A stretch of 9,749 nucleotides of DNA, from NCBI GenBank assembly GCA_900554135.1, contig USFU01000052.1:1-9749 (forward strand), read 5' to 3'. How positions within the stretch are numbered: position 1 is the first letter of the stretch; every line of letters starts with the position of its first letter. Made by a program: the position numbers and the translations under genes. This DNA is from an uncultured Collinsella sp. GTDB taxonomy: Bacteria; Actinomycetota; Coriobacteriia; Coriobacteriales; Coriobacteriaceae. Positions 1 to 5,576 of this stretch are shown here, in pieces. The notes under the pieces are model-generated. The model saw nothing but the letters and a program-made list of their open reading frames with translations, made no database searches and was not told where the DNA came from.

Positions 1-6
1 CGCCAT
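1..6 (-). CDS. gatA: Start of gatA (amidotransferase subunit A), partial
   Basis: Only the first two codons (ATG GCG) are in the window. The initiator ATG overlaps the gatC stop as TAATG on the minus strand, a layout typical of translationally coupled gat genes. The identity is inferred from the usual gatC-gatA order, because too little protein is present to recognise. The gene would run off the left edge. Confidence 0.45.
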
Positions 7-317
7 TACTCGCTCTCCCCCTCTCCCAAAATGGACGGCACGCGGAAGTAGCGGTCGCGCGCGCTGCCGGCGTTTTCGAGCGCAACGTCGAGCGGCAGAT
101 CGCGCTCGGGCTCGCGCAGGTCATCGCCCATCACGTTGGACAGGCTTCCGATGGGATGGAACGTGGGCTCCACGTCGGGCAAGTCATATTGCAAGACGGG
201 CTCGAGCATCTGGACGGCGTCGTTCATGTAGGACGTCATCTGGGTGAGCTCGTCATCGGTCAGTGCGATCTTTGCGTACTCGGCGATGCCGCGCACGTCT
301 TTCTCGCTGAGTGCCAT
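6..317 (-). CDS. gatC: Asp-tRNA(Asn)/Glu-tRNA(Gln) amidotransferase subunit C
   Basis: A 103-residue protein matching GatC in size and pattern. GatC is the small belt subunit that stabilises the GatA-GatB amidotransferase, which converts misacylated Glu-tRNA(Gln) or Asp-tRNA(Asn) into the amidated form in the cytoplasm. Visible signs are the N-terminal helix region SEKDVRGIAEYAKIALTDDE, the middle segment DVEPTFHP followed by LREPE (about residues 48-71), and the C-terminal ENAGSARDRYFRVPSIL (81-97), which fits the family's 'nAp...f.VP' ending. The ATG at 317 is preferred over an in-frame ATG 18 bases further upstream because AAGGGAG sits about 7 bases before it. The stop overlaps the next ATG (TAATG), so gatC probably leads a gatCA(B) operon. 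Confidence 0.93.
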   Translation of the reverse strand: MALSEKDVRGIAEYAKIALTDDELTQMTSYMNDAVQMLEPVLQYDLPDVEPTFHPIGSLSNVMGDDLREPERDLPLDVALENAGSARDRYFRVPSILGEGESE

Positions 318-352
318 AGGCGCTCCCTTCCGCATAACAGATAAACCGCTCT

Positions 353-358
353 AGTATA
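353..358 (-). promoter_or_regulatory. Possible -10 element for gatC
   Basis: TATACT on the minus strand, 5/6 to TATAAT, lies 36 bases before the gatC ATG and would give a leader of about 30 nt. No convincing -35 hexamer is seen at 16-18 bp spacing, so this rests on the -10 alone. Confidence 0.35.
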
Positions 359-450
359 CAAGGCAACGCCACTTGGAGCAGGTGCTTTACCCAAATGCAG
401 CGAAAACGTAACGAGGGCGGTGGATTGGCAGGCTGCGGGCTGGCGGCTCT

Positions 451-528
451 GCAGCGAAAACCGCGCCGTCCGTAGCGAAAACCGTACCGTCCATAGCGAA
501 AACCGTCTCGACCACAACGAAAAGCATC
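451..528. repeat. 21-bp tandem repeat, about 3.7 copies
   Basis: Units start at 451, 472 and 493 and are exactly 21 bp, each carrying the core AGCGAAAACCG. A fourth, degraded and partial unit (AACGAAAAG) begins at 514 and runs into the terminator palindrome. A further loose match (GCAGCGAAAACG) occurs at 398-409. The first two units are the closest pair; the third diverges at its 3' end. The unit length is a multiple of three, so all reading frames stay open through it, which produces spurious repeated-peptide ORFs on both strands. No coding signal supports these. The stretch lies between gatC and the MFS gene, and no function is assigned. Confidence 0.8.
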
Positions 529-581
529 ACAACATTCGACGTTTTTCGGCAAAATCGCGATTTTCATCGAATGTTGTGATG
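525..581 (-). terminator. Long hairpin at the 3' end of the MFS gene
   Basis: A perfect 15-bp inverted repeat (CATCACAACATTCGA at 525-539, its complement at 567-581) encloses a 27-base loop that itself contains the 14-bp palindrome AAAATCGCGATTTT (551-564). After one mismatched base the pairing continues as AAAA (520-523) with TTTT (583-586), giving A/T tracts on both sides as in a bidirectional intrinsic terminator. It begins within a few bases of the MFS stop codon (586-588). The loop is much longer than in an ordinary terminator, so this may be a repeat element doing the job of one. Confidence 0.65.
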
Positions 582-585
582 GTTT

Positions 586-1866
586 TTACTGCTTTGCGGC
601 ACAATCCAAGTGCCAGCGGCCAAGCAGCAGCAACGCCGCGGGAACCGCCGTCACGACCATGCCCGCCCCTACGAGCGTCTGCTGCACGCCAAATGTTGCC
701 GCCAGCCACGGGGCAATCGCCAGCGGGGCCACGCCGGCAAACATATTGCCAAAGCCCATGACCGAGTTCACGCGACCGAGCTGCTCGAGCGGAGCCGTCG
801 TTTGCACGATGGTGTTGTGGAGCGGGTTGACGATGCCCCAAGCTATGCCCAGGGCGATTTGGCCGACGAGGGCCACGCCCACGTACGGTGTCCCCACATA
901 GAGCAGACTTCCCAGGCCCACGGACATGAGCGCCACGAGCAGTGTTTTAAGGTTGACCAGGTGCGGCGGCAAGCGGAGCGCGAGCACGGCACCCAGCACC
1001 GCGCCCACACCCGAAGCCGACGAGAGCCAGCCCATCCACTCAACGCCGACATGCAGGACATCGCGGTAGAAGAACGACTCCAGCGGATCGAAGGCTCCGT
1101 AGCCAAAGTTCGAAAGAAAAATGATGCAGAAAAGTAGCGCGAGGACGCTGTTGGTGAAGACTGTCTTGATGCTGGCTGCGAAGGTGGCGCGGGCGGACGT
1201 GCTGGGGTTGGAGCTTTGTCCCGCACGCTCCCCTTCCTCTGCCGAATCGGCATCCGCATGCCCGGCGACATGGCTGGTCTGCGGCCTAAAGCCCCAGCCG
1301 GCGACGAGCGCCAGTACGGTAAAGAGCATCATGAGCACAAACACCGCGCGCGACGACGCAGCCGCCGCGACAAAGCCGCCCAGCGTGGGGCCAACGATGA
1401 TACTCACGTTTGAAAACATGGCGATGGCGGAGTTGATGTCTTTGAGCTCGACGGGATCATCGGTGAGGTAGGCCGGATAGGATGTAGCAATGGGCTGGGC
1501 GAATCCCATCGTAAAGCCTAGAAACACCGCGCCGAGCAGAACGACGCCGGTCGCGCTGCCAAAGGCGAGGATTGCCGCGCCAGTTGCGAGAGCGCCGACG
1601 ATGCTCAGCAAGAAATGGCGGCGCGGACCCCAGGCATCGAGCGCCGCGCCACCCGCAAAGGATCCCAGGATCACGAAGACGTTCATGAACAGGACGGCCA
1701 GCGATGTCGCGACGACCGAAGCGCCGTCCGCATAGGTGAGCGTTCCGATGACGCCGATAAAATAACTGGTCTGAAACCCGGTGTAGATGAGAAAGCGCAT
1801 CGCCACCAGGCGCTTGGCCTGCACAGACAGCGATGATTGAGGCTTTGAGAAAAGAGATGCGAGCAT
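586..1866 (-). CDS. MFS transporter, multidrug-efflux-like
   Basis: A 426-residue integral membrane protein with about 12 hydrophobic segments, the typical major facilitator size. A motif-A-like loop GAALDAWGPRRH is at about residues 73-84 after TM2. A segment INSAIAMFSNVSIIVGPTLGG (from about 144) resembles the helix 5 region of MFS exporters. A hydrophilic central loop of about 40 residues (193-232) separates the two halves. The overall pattern resembles the macrolide/enterobactin-exporter-like MFS_3 type, but the substrate cannot be read from sequence. The ATG at 1866 is chosen because AAGGAG lies about 6 bases upstream; two in-frame ATGs further upstream (1884, 1905) lack such a site. It is a single gene with its own promoter (about 2003-2032) and a hairpin at its end, so probably monocistronic. 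Confidence 0.88.
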   Translation of the reverse strand: MLASLFSKPQSSLSVQAKRLVAMRFLIYTGFQTSYFIGVIGTLTYADGASVVATSLAVLFMNVFVILGSFAGGAALDAWGPRRHFLLSIVGALATGAAILAFGSATGVVLLGAVFLGFTMGFAQPIATSYPAYLTDDPVELKDINSAIAMFSNVSIIVGPTLGGFVAAAASSRAVFVLMMLFTVLALVAGWGFRPQTSHVAGHADADSAEEGERAGQSSNPSTSARATFAASIKTVFTNSVLALLFCIIFLSNFGYGAFDPLESFFYRDVLHVGVEWMGWLSSASGVGAVLGAVLALRLPPHLVNLKTLLVALMSVGLGSLLYVGTPYVGVALVGQIALGIAWGIVNPLHNTIVQTTAPLEQLGRVNSVMGFGNMFAGVAPLAIAPWLAATFGVQQTLVGAGMVVTAVPAALLLLGRWHLDCAAKQ

Positions 1867-1995
1867 GGCGACTCCTTGTTTCATACGAATACGGGCGGTG
1901 GGCATTCGCCACCGTCTGTCAAATCAATCTATCCGCATGAAACATTAAGGACGCATCAAGCCCCTTCTCTCCGTTTTTCGCTCAGCATGAACTAC

Positions 1996-2032
1996 TTGGT
2001 AGATTATAAGGCATGTCCCACACATCTACCAA
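1996..2032 (-). promoter_or_regulatory. MFS promoter inside a 9-bp dyad (candidate operator)
   Basis: On the minus strand TTGGTA (2027-2032) and TATAAT (2003-2008) are separated by 18 bp, a good sigma-70-type pair reading toward the MFS gene; the leader would be about 130 nt. The same bases carry a perfect inverted repeat, TTGGTAGAT (1996-2004) and ATCTACCAA (2024-2032), with a 19-base spacer. One arm overlaps the -35 and the other flanks the -10, which is where a dimeric repressor would block RNA polymerase. No regulator gene is in the window. The leader also has a small GGTGG/CCACC hairpin at 1897-1913. Confidence 0.6.
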
Positions 2033-2036
2033 AGCA

Positions 2037-2058
2037 AAAACCACCACAAAGGTGCCTG
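2037..2058 (-). repeat. Left arm of the split terminator-like inverted repeat
   Basis: These 22 bases (AAAA, then CCACCACAAAGGTGCCTG) are the perfect reverse complement of 3513-3534 on the other side of the IS. Joined without the IS, the two arms form an 18-bp GC-rich stem flanked by A and T tracts, as in a bidirectional rho-independent terminator. On the minus strand this arm ends in TTTTT. Confidence 0.75.
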
Positions 2059-2082
2059 TGAACTGCGCCCCGAAACTTGGAC
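2059..2082 (-). repeat. IS terminal inverted repeat, orfB side
   Basis: Begins TGAACTGC, then CCCC and CTTGGAC, and matches the complement of 3489-3512 at 18 of 24 positions. The TG start and this spacing are typical of IS150-group ends. Confidence 0.75.
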
Positions 2083-2096
2083 TGAATAAATAGCGA

Positions 2097-3008
2097 CTAC
2101 GCCGCAAGGGCCCGGTCCCGGAACTCCTCCGGCGTCAGGCCCTTCAATCTTACCTGCCTGCGTCGCGTGTTCCAATGGACTATGTACTCCTCCAGGTCGC
2201 GCTTGAAGTCCTCGAAGCTGCCCCACTCCCTGCCGCGGTAGAACTCGTCCTTCACGTGGCCGAAGAGCTGCTCGGTGGCGGCGTTGTCGACGCAGTTCCC
2301 CTTGCGCGACATGCTCTGGGTGATGCCCGCCCCCTCCAGCCTGGAGGCGTAGGACTCGTGCTGGTACTGCCAGCCCATGTCCGAGTGCATGGTCGGTGCC
2401 GCCCCGTCGGGCAGGGCCTCGAGGAGCCGGTCGAGCATCCTGTGCTGCTGGGCGAGGTCCGGCGAGGTCGATATGTCGCTCGCCACGATCTCCTTCGTGC
2501 AGAAGTCGAGCACCGGGGCCCAGTAGGCCTTGGCGCCGGCGACCTTGAACTCGGTGACGTCGGTGCCGAGCTTCTGCCACGGCCCCTCGGCGCCGAAGTC
2601 CCTCGCGATGACGTTCTCGAACGTGCTCCCCACGAGCCCCCTGTAGGAGCTGTACCGGCGGCGGGAGCCCCGGCGGCGTATCCCGCACCGGATGCCCATC
2701 TCGCGCATCATCTTGAGCACGGTCTTGTCGGCCACGACCGCGCCCAGCTCGGCGCGCAGGCACATGGCTATCTGCCGGTGCCCGCAGCCGTTGGCGGTGC
2801 GCGAGAATATCTCGGCCGCGGCGTCGCGCAGCTCGGGCCTGGTCGGCCTCCGCGGGTGCGCCAGCGCGTAGTAGTAGGTCGACCTCCTGAGCCCCGAGCA
2901 CTCCAGCAGGTGGCGCAGGGAGTGCCCCTCCGCCCTCAGCGCCCTCACCGCCTCGGCCGCCGCCCTGGTCAGAGCCCGTCCCGCTCGACCAGGGCGCGCA
3001 ATTTTTTT
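2097..3008 (-). CDS. IS150-type transposase OrfB (DDE integrase region)
   Basis: This is the catalytic part of the transposase, made as an OrfAB fusion by -1 frameshifting from orfA, so it has no independent start that I trust; the listed start is the first codon of the slippery run. It has a rve integrase core with DDE residues in GTDVTEF, HSDMGWQYQ and DNAATEQLFG, with exactly 35 residues between the second D and the E. The N-terminal HTH_21-like region includes HSLRHLLECSGLRRSTYYY and GHRQIAMCL. The C-terminal VHWNTRRRQVRLKGLTPEEF is the usual family ending. It catalyses excision and strand transfer of the IS. The frame is uninterrupted to the TAG at 2097, 15 bases inside the terminal repeat. 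Confidence 0.9.
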   Translation of the reverse strand, partial: KKIARPGRAGRALTRAAAEAVRALRAEGHSLRHLLECSGLRRSTYYYALAHPRRPTRPELRDAAAEIFSRTANGCGHRQIAMCLRAELGAVVADKTVLKMMREMGIRCGIRRRGSRRRYSSYRGLVGSTFENVIARDFGAEGPWQKLGTDVTEFKVAGAKAYWAPVLDFCTKEIVASDISTSPDLAQQHRMLDRLLEALPDGAAPTMHSDMGWQYQHESYASRLEGAGITQSMSRKGNCVDNAATEQLFGHVKDEFYRGREWGSFEDFKRDLEEYIVHWNTRRRQVRLKGLTPEEFRDRALAA

Positions 3009-3466
3009 AGGTAGGCGACCTCGGCCTCGAGCCTGCGGCAGCGCTCCTCGAGCTCCTGCTCGCGGGTGCGGGCCCGGGGTTTCGACCTCGACCCCCTCGG
3101 CCTGCCCTTCGGTCCGGGCCGCAGCGCCTCGGCGCCGCCCTCGCGGTAGAGCCTGCACCAGCGCTCCAGCGGGGACTTCGACCTGATCCCGAACTCAGCC
3201 ATGGCGTCGGTCTTCGCCATCCCGCCGTCGACCACGGCCGACGCCGCGGCGACCCTCTGCTCGAATGTGTACCTGGATTGTTTCCCGCCCATGGACAGCA
3301 GCGCCTCGCTTCCGAACGCCCGGTATACCCACTGCCATTCTCTCACGGTCTCGCGGGGGACGGACAGGGCCTCGGCCGCCGGTTTGCAGCCGACGCCGGC
3401 GTCGAAGAGCTCGACGGCCCGCCTCCTGGACTCCAGGTCGTGCTTCACCCTGAGGTCTATACTCAT
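2969..3466 (-). CDS. IS150-type transposase OrfA (DNA-binding)
   Basis: A 165-residue protein with two helix-turn-helix regions (about 16-45, RRAVELFDAGVGCKPAAEAL; and about 66-110, with AKTDAMAEFGIRSKSPLERW). A basic linker (118-134) and a leucine-zipper/coiled-coil end (136-160, ELEERCRRLEAEVAYLKKL) follow. This is the IS3-family OrfA plan: it binds the terminal repeats and is the N-terminal half of the OrfAB transposase. The ATG at 3466 has GGGAGG about 7 bases upstream, which itself lies in a hairpin (3473-3505). It ends in TGA at 2969 after overlapping orfB by about 40 bases. Confidence 0.88.
   Translation of the reverse strand: MSIDLRVKHDLESRRRAVELFDAGVGCKPAAEALSVPRETVREWQWVYRAFGSEALLSMGGKQSRYTFEQRVAAASAVVDGGMAKTDAMAEFGIRSKSPLERWCRLYREGGAEALRPGPKGRPRGSRSKPRARTREQELEERCRRLEAEVAYLKKLRALVERDGL
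3002..3008 (-). promoter_or_regulatory. A7 slippery heptamer for -1 frameshift
   Basis: On the minus strand the run A AAA AAA is in the right phase: orfA reads CTA AAA AAA TTG, and a one-base backward slip reads AAA AAA ATT into orfB. The result fuses the leucine-zipper part of OrfA to the DDE domain, as known for IS3-family elements. No experiment is available here; phase and position are read directly. Confidence 0.8.
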
Positions 3467-3472
3467 GGAAAA

Positions 3473-3505
3473 CCTCCCATTTCCCGATGTCCAAGAAATG
3501 GGAGG
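3473..3505 (-). promoter_or_regulatory. Hairpin covering the orfA ribosome binding site
   Basis: A perfect 11-bp stem (CCTCCCATTTC at 3473-3483 and GAAATGGGAGG at 3495-3505) with an 11-base loop lies just before the orfA ATG. On the minus-strand RNA the 3' arm contains the GGGAGG ribosome binding site, and the 5' arm lies in the terminal repeat. RNA entering from outside the IS can fold the full stem and hide the site. RNA started within the loop would not. This matches the known principle of IS protection against readthrough; the application here is inference. Confidence 0.6.
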
Positions 3506-3512
3506 CAGTTCA
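3489..3512 (-). repeat. IS terminal inverted repeat, orfA side
   Basis: The complement reads TGAACTGCCTCCC...CTTGGAC, pairing with 2059-2082. It also supplies the first arm of the hairpin over the orfA ribosome binding site. Confidence 0.75.
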
Positions 3513-3534
3513 CAGGCACCTTTGTGGTGGTTTT
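3513..3534 (-). repeat. Right arm of the split terminator-like inverted repeat
   Basis: The exact 22-base complement of 2037-2058 (CAGGCACC, TTTGTGGTGG, TTTT). It lies 30 bases after the nitroreductase stop, the expected place for that gene's terminator; the other arm is now 1.45 kb away across the IS. Confidence 0.75.
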
Positions 3535-3564
3535 ACTGCCGGATCTCGCCACAACGACGCGCAA

Positions 3565-4236
3565 CTACAGCAGCACGTCGGCAAGCGGGCGCTTGGGCAC
3601 GTGGTGCACCTGCGCCTCGTCACGCCAGTAATTAATTGAGCCGTCGGGGTTGGAATCGATCGCATCGATGATCTGCATCTCGGCCGGCACGCCAAAGGCC
3701 ATAATCAGCTTGAGCTCGTATTTGTCGTTATCGAGCCCCATGGCGTCGATCGCGCGGGGCGTAAAGGCCTTGAACATGCAAGTCGCCACCTCGGGGGTGG
3801 CGCTGCGGGCGGCGAGCATCATCGTCTGAGCCGCGATGCCCGTGTCGACCTCGGTAATAGGCGCGGCGGGCTTGCCGGGAACGGCGCGCTCGGCAAGAAT
3901 CGCGATGTAGCCGGTCGGGCGCTCGCCCTCGGCAGGGCCCGGCCAGTCCTTGAGCGCGCCGGCCCATGCGAGCTCGTCAAACACACGCGCGCAGTCCTCG
4001 GCACCGCTCACCACATGAAAACGCAGACGCTGGGCATTGGGGCCACAGGGAGCCAGATGCGCCAGCTCTGCCAGCTCGAGCAAAAACTCGCGTGGCACGC
4101 GCATGGACTCATCAAAACGGCGGCATGTGCGGGCGCGGCGAACCAGCGCATCAAAGGTTTCCAAGCCAAGCTTTTCGCAGCCTTGCTTTGCCATCGACAC
4201 CGCGCTCGACGGCGCCGCGGGAACAGCTTCGTTCAT
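3565..4236 (-). CDS. Nitroreductase-family flavoprotein
   Basis: A 223-residue protein of the FMN-dependent nitroreductase fold, cytoplasmic and usually a homodimer using NAD(P)H; the natural substrate is unknown. FMN-site motifs are RRARTCRRFD (33-42) and APCGPNAQRLRF (62-73), with DTGIAAQTMMLAA (131-143) as the central helix. The C-terminal YWRDEAQVHHVPKR (203-216) resembles the common YxRDExxxHHVPKR ending of one nitroreductase subgroup, so the gene is complete despite the IS 53 bases downstream. The ATG at 4236 is chosen, with a GGGGGT stretch 5-6 bases before it; an in-frame TTG at 4248 has no ribosome binding site. A DtxR/IdeR-like box lies 29-47 bases upstream of the ATG, suggesting iron-linked regulation. 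Confidence 0.88.
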   Translation of the reverse strand: MNEAVPAAPSSAVSMAKQGCEKLGLETFDALVRRARTCRRFDESMRVPREFLLELAELAHLAPCGPNAQRLRFHVVSGAEDCARVFDELAWAGALKDWPGPAEGERPTGYIAILAERAVPGKPAAPITEVDTGIAAQTMMLAARSATPEVATCMFKAFTPRAIDAMGLDNDKYELKLIMAFGVPAEMQIIDAIDSNPDGSINYWRDEAQVHHVPKRPLADVLL

Positions 4237-4264
4237 AGAGACCCCCAATTAAAGGCAATTGTTC

Positions 4265-4283
4265 TTAGGAAAATCTAACCTAA
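4265..4283 (-). promoter_or_regulatory. DtxR/IdeR-like operator upstream of nitroreductase
   Basis: TTAGGAAAATCTAACCTAA matches the DtxR consensus TWAGGTWAGSCTWACCTWA at 16 of 19 positions. The 5-bp ends form a perfect dyad (TTAGG/CCTAA) at the correct 9-bp spacing. On the minus strand it contains TAGATT, a plausible -10. The consensus is established knowledge for actinobacterial iron repressors; occupancy here is inference. The rest of 4237-4471 shows no other strong element except a CGCCT/AGGCG mini-hairpin near 4412-4423 and the ribosome binding site of the next gene. Confidence 0.5.
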
Positions 4284-4471
4284 AACGCTGGCAATAACGA
4301 ACAGAGCCGCAATGTTCTACACCTGTTGAATAGAATATCGCGGCACAGGGAACAACGAAAACAAATCGGGGCCTTTGGGTTACACTTCGCCCTCCCCGAC
4401 CCTTACGTCAGCGCCTTTAGGCGATACTGGTTGTAACGATCACAGCTTACGCCACGTGGAAAGGAGACCTC

Positions 4472-5074
4472 ATGGGCATCTTTAAGAACGACGACCAGCA
4501 GTCGAATCTGTTTGGATTTGACGAGAAAAGCATGGCAGGCAAGGCGATTAAAGCTGTGCGCTGGATCTACGCCGTCACGGGCGTCATCGCACTACTTGCC
4601 GGCATCGCGCTGCTGTTTGCACCCGCCAAGTCCCTCGTCTTCCTGACGACCGTCCTGGGCTTCTACTTTGTGATCACAGCTGGCGTCAGGCTGTTCACCG
4701 CCATTTTTGAGCCGCTGCTGCCCGCCGGTTGGCGCGTGACGAGCATCATCTCCAACCTGCTCATCATTCTGGGCGGCGTCATAATCCTGCGCAATCAGGC
4801 CTTCTCGACCGCGACGCTCACCACGCTCGTGGTGGTCGTGGCTGGCTTTGGCTGGATCGTCGAAGGTGTTATGTCCATTCTGGAGTCCGAGCTTTCGTCC
4901 AACCGCGCCCTCGCCATCCTGAGCGGTGCGCTCTCCATCATCGCCGGCGTGTTCGTGTTCATCTACCCGCTGTGGTCGGCCAAGATGCTCGTCATCTTTA
5001 CCGGCGCTGCACTCCTGGTGTTTGGCGTGACGCTGATTATTCGTGCTATCCGCTTTGGCAAGCTGGTGCACTAG
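4472..5074 (+). CDS. HdeD family (DUF308) membrane protein
   Basis: A 200-residue protein with a hydrophilic N-terminal tail (1-29) and six hydrophobic segments at about 31-50, 54-78, 90-106, 114-136, 145-165 and 170-191. The segments come as pairs with short loops and contain repeated small-residue patterns (ITAGVRLF, LGGVIILRN, LSGALSIIAGVFVF), as in the HdeD/DUF308 family. E. coli HdeD is linked to acid resistance; the biochemical role of the family is not settled. The start is firm: AAGGAG lies about 6 bases before the ATG. Its TAG is followed immediately by the ATG of the next gene, so the two are probably co-transcribed and translationally coupled. I see no convincing promoter in the 235-bp gap upstream. 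Confidence 0.85.
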   Translation: MGIFKNDDQQSNLFGFDEKSMAGKAIKAVRWIYAVTGVIALLAGIALLFAPAKSLVFLTTVLGFYFVITAGVRLFTAIFEPLLPAGWRVTSIISNLLIILGGVIILRNQAFSTATLTTLVVVVAGFGWIVEGVMSILESELSSNRALAILSGALSIIAGVFVFIYPLWSAKMLVIFTGAALLVFGVTLIIRAIRFGKLVH

Positions 5075-5557
5075 ATGCAAAGAACGCTCTTTATTGATGC
5101 CGACGCCTGCCCGGTCACGCGCGAGTCGATCGACTGCGCGCGGCGGGCGGGCGTCGCCGTGGTTATCGCCGGCAACAGCACGCAAAACCTGGAGCGGCAC
5201 ATTCGCCGCGACGATCCGCGCGATGCCGAGCACGCACGACGCGGCTTTTGGGTCACCACGCTCGATGTGAGCGTAGGCGCCGACAGCGCAGACTTTGCCA
5301 TTGTCGAACGTCTGCAGGCGGGTGACGTGGTCGTGACGCAGGACATTGGCCTGGCGAGCATGGTGCTCGGGCGCGATGCCGCCGCCATCGGTGTGCGCGG
5401 GCGCGTATACGACAAGGCGACCATCGACATGCAGCTGTTTATTCGTCACGAGGAAAAGAAGGTGCGTCGCGCTGGCGGTCGCACCCGCGGGCCGGCAGCC
5501 TTCACCAGCGAGGACCGAGCCCGCTTTAAACGCAACCTCACCGAGCTGTTACGTTAG
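5075..5557 (+). CDS. YaiI/YqxD family protein (DUF188, UPF0178)
   Basis: A 160-residue protein with all the family landmarks: FIDADACPV (6-14), VGADSADFAIV (67-77), VVTQDIGLA (86-94), RGRVYD (108-113) and the C-terminal RRAGGRTRGPAAFTSEDRARF (from 131). The family has an NYN/PIN-like fold with conserved acidic residues (D8, D10, D70, D73, D90 here), which suggests a metal-dependent nuclease-type site, but no biochemical function is established. The ATG starts on the base after the HdeD stop and has no strong ribosome binding site of its own, so translation probably depends on coupling. It is convergent with the permease gene, with 19 bases between the two stops and no visible terminator. Confidence 0.92.
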   Translation: MQRTLFIDADACPVTRESIDCARRAGVAVVIAGNSTQNLERHIRRDDPRDAEHARRGFWVTTLDVSVGADSADFAIVERLQAGDVVVTQDIGLASMVLGRDAAAIGVRGRVYDKATIDMQLFIRHEEKKVRRAGGRTRGPAAFTSEDRARFKRNLTELLR

Positions 5558-5576
5558 ACAAGGTAGAGTTTTGGGC

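Larger units (their letters stand above)
2059..3512 (-). mobile_element. IS3-family, IS150-group insertion sequence
   Basis: A 1454-bp element with ends TGAACTGC...GCAGTTCA and 24-bp imperfect terminal inverted repeats (2059-2082 and 3489-3512; 18/24 matching, both including TGAACTGC and CTTGGAC). It carries the two overlapping reading frames of the family, orfA then orfB in the -1 frame, joined by an A7 slippery run. Length, TG...CA ends and DD(35)E transposase fit the IS150 group. The boundary is chosen from the TGAACTGC ends; if the symmetrical 22-bp arms outside belong to the element, it would run 2037-3534 (1498 bp). No target duplication is visible with either choice. Both genes look intact, and the element is noticeably GC-richer than its surroundings. 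Confidence 0.85.

Noticed and set aside
253..567. Minus-strand ORFs encoding repeated peptides (such as RFSLxxx units) over the 21-bp repeats
   Set aside because: The 21-bp period keeps several frames open on both strands; no ribosome binding site, no conserved domain, and the frames overlap gatC.
581..592. Similar GG-TTTT(T)-ACTGC strings after both the MFS hairpin (581) and the nitroreductase terminator arm (3529)
   Set aside because: The shared bases are mostly a T-tract plus five bases, and at 586 they are part of the MFS stop codon; too short to claim homology.
2175..3014. Long plus-strand ORF of 279 codons across the transposase
   Set aside because: It is the antisense of a very GC-rich orfB; Pro/Val/Gly/Arg-rich translation with no domain, while the minus strand has clear DDE motifs.
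2034..3537. Target site duplication flanking the IS
   Set aside because: Neither the 2059/3512 nor the 2037/3534 boundaries show a 3-5 bp direct repeat in the adjacent bases.
3504..3540. GGCAGT/ACTGCC short inverted repeat around the right IS boundary
   Set aside because: Only 6 bp, overlapping stronger structures (IS terminal repeat and terminator arm), and not mirrored at the left boundary.
4592..5449. Minus-strand ORF of 285 codons opposite the HdeD and YaiI genes
   Set aside because: It spans two well-supported plus-strand genes and has the low-complexity His/Asp/Arg-rich look of an antisense frame.
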